Below, in pieces: positions 13,773 through 14,226 of a DNA stretch of 14,226 nt. Below the pieces are notes generated by a model, which did no database searches, had not been told where the DNA came from, and worked only from the letters and a program-made list of their open reading frames with translations. A program made the translations under genes and the position numbers. Location of the stretch: assembly GCA_023228125.1 (NCBI GenBank), contig JALOBT010000053.1, positions 1 to 14,226 on the forward strand, written 5' to 3'. The DNA comes from Candidatus Cloacimonadota bacterium (GTDB lineage: Bacteria; Cloacimonadota; Cloacimonadia; Cloacimonadales; Cloacimonadaceae). How positions within the stretch are numbered: position 1 is the stretch's first letter; each line of letters starts with the position of its first letter.

Positions 13773-14226
13773 ACCTCGCTGTAATAGGCTCTGGCTATGT
13801 AGGCCTCACCAGTGGTGCCTGTTTCGCAGATATGGGCAACAACGTGATCTGTGTGGACAAGGACCTAACCAAGATCAAGATGCTGAAAGAAGGCAAAGTC
13901 CCCATCTTTGAACCCGGCCTTCAGGCTATGGTTTGTCGCAATGTGGAGGAAGGCCGTTTGAGCTTTTCCTCAGACCTGGCCCAGGCCGTAAAAGAATCCC
14001 TGATCCTCTTTATCGCCGTAGGCACGCCTCCAGAAGAAGATGGCTCGGCAGATCTCTCCCATGTGCTCACTGCGGCCCGGCAGATCGCCGAACACATCAA
14101 TGAATACAGGATCATCGTGGACAAATCCACGGTTCCCGTGGGCACTGCAGATCTGGTAAAAGCACAGATTCAGGAAGTCCTGGATACCAGAGGAGTGGAT
14201 GCAGAATTCGATGTAGTCTCAAATCC
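13769..14226 (+). CDS. UDP-glucose/GDP-mannose 6-dehydrogenase family, probable UDP-glucose 6-dehydrogenase (3' truncated by window)
   Basis: The frame is open to the window edge, giving 152 residues of a protein usually about 430-460 long. The NAD-binding domain is clear: GSGYVG (7-12), D30 at the end of beta-2, FEPGL (47-51), VGTP (84-87) and 'DKSTVPVGT' (118-126). The start of the 'VSNPEF' motif lies at the edge. UDP-glucose dehydrogenase oxidises UDP-Glc twice to UDP-glucuronate for capsule or exopolysaccharide. UDP-N-acetyl-mannosamine or GDP-mannose dehydrogenases share these motifs; FEPGL favours the UDP-glucose type. The catalytic cysteine lies beyond the window. GGGAGG (13757-13762) precedes the ATG, which overlaps the epimerase stop by 4 nt. 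Confidence 0.9.
   Translation, partial: MNLAVIGSGYVGLTSGACFADMGNNVICVDKDLTKIKMLKEGKVPIFEPGLQAMVCRNVEEGRLSFSSDLAQAVKESLILFIAVGTPPEEDGSADLSHVLTAARQIAEHINEYRIIVDKSTVPVGTADLVKAQIQEVLDTRGVDAEFDVVSN

Overview
The window reads as chromosomal DNA of a Gram-negative, non-proteobacterial bacterium. A secreted SBBP-repeat/fibronectin-like protein, a predicted outer-membrane barrel ending in alternating aromatics, and intergenic DNA full of short repeats and palindromes would suit the FCB group. Candidatus Cloacimonadota is my best guess, from general resemblance only and without any database search.

Layout. 2-721 (+) is the 3' end of a beta-propeller-repeat protein, followed by a hairpin. 947-2530 (+) is a secreted, probably outer-membrane protein carrying an acidic calcium-binding type insert; it ends in an octamer repeat tract and a terminator. 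5972-2702 (-) holds ovoA (ovothiol synthase: sulfoxide synthase plus methyltransferase) and an AI-2E/PerM-family membrane protein, convergent with the preceding gene. 5973-7209 has no convincing gene but is dense in structure: five 25-nt tandem units resembling insertion-sequence ends, two inverted copies of a two-hairpin element whose stems differ by compensatory changes, further hairpins, and an inverted copy of the octamer tract found at 2531. 7210-7615 is the tmRNA gene ssrA with its own promoter. 7616-8086 holds a heptamer array flanked by two related hairpins, plus a 23-nt direct repeat. 8087-10759 is rpsO then pnp, separated by a strong terminator and a long leader hairpin, an order and architecture also seen in enterobacteria. 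10837-12240 is ahcY. 12256-14226 is a tightly packed operon start: a specialised NusG/RfaH-like factor, a UDP-glucose 4-epimerase-like SDR enzyme, and the 5' part of UDP-glucose 6-dehydrogenase. These genes overlap by 1 and 4 nt, which is how a surface-polysaccharide locus commonly begins.

How parts fit. rpsO, pnp and ssrA are translation and RNA-turnover housekeeping. ovoA makes the histidine thiol scaffold and uses SAM for methylation; ahcY clears the S-adenosylhomocysteine from that and other methylations, though it is in a separate unit. The NusG-like gene probably lets RNA polymerase read through the long polysaccharide operon that it heads. The least explained material is the intergenic DNA of 5973-8086.
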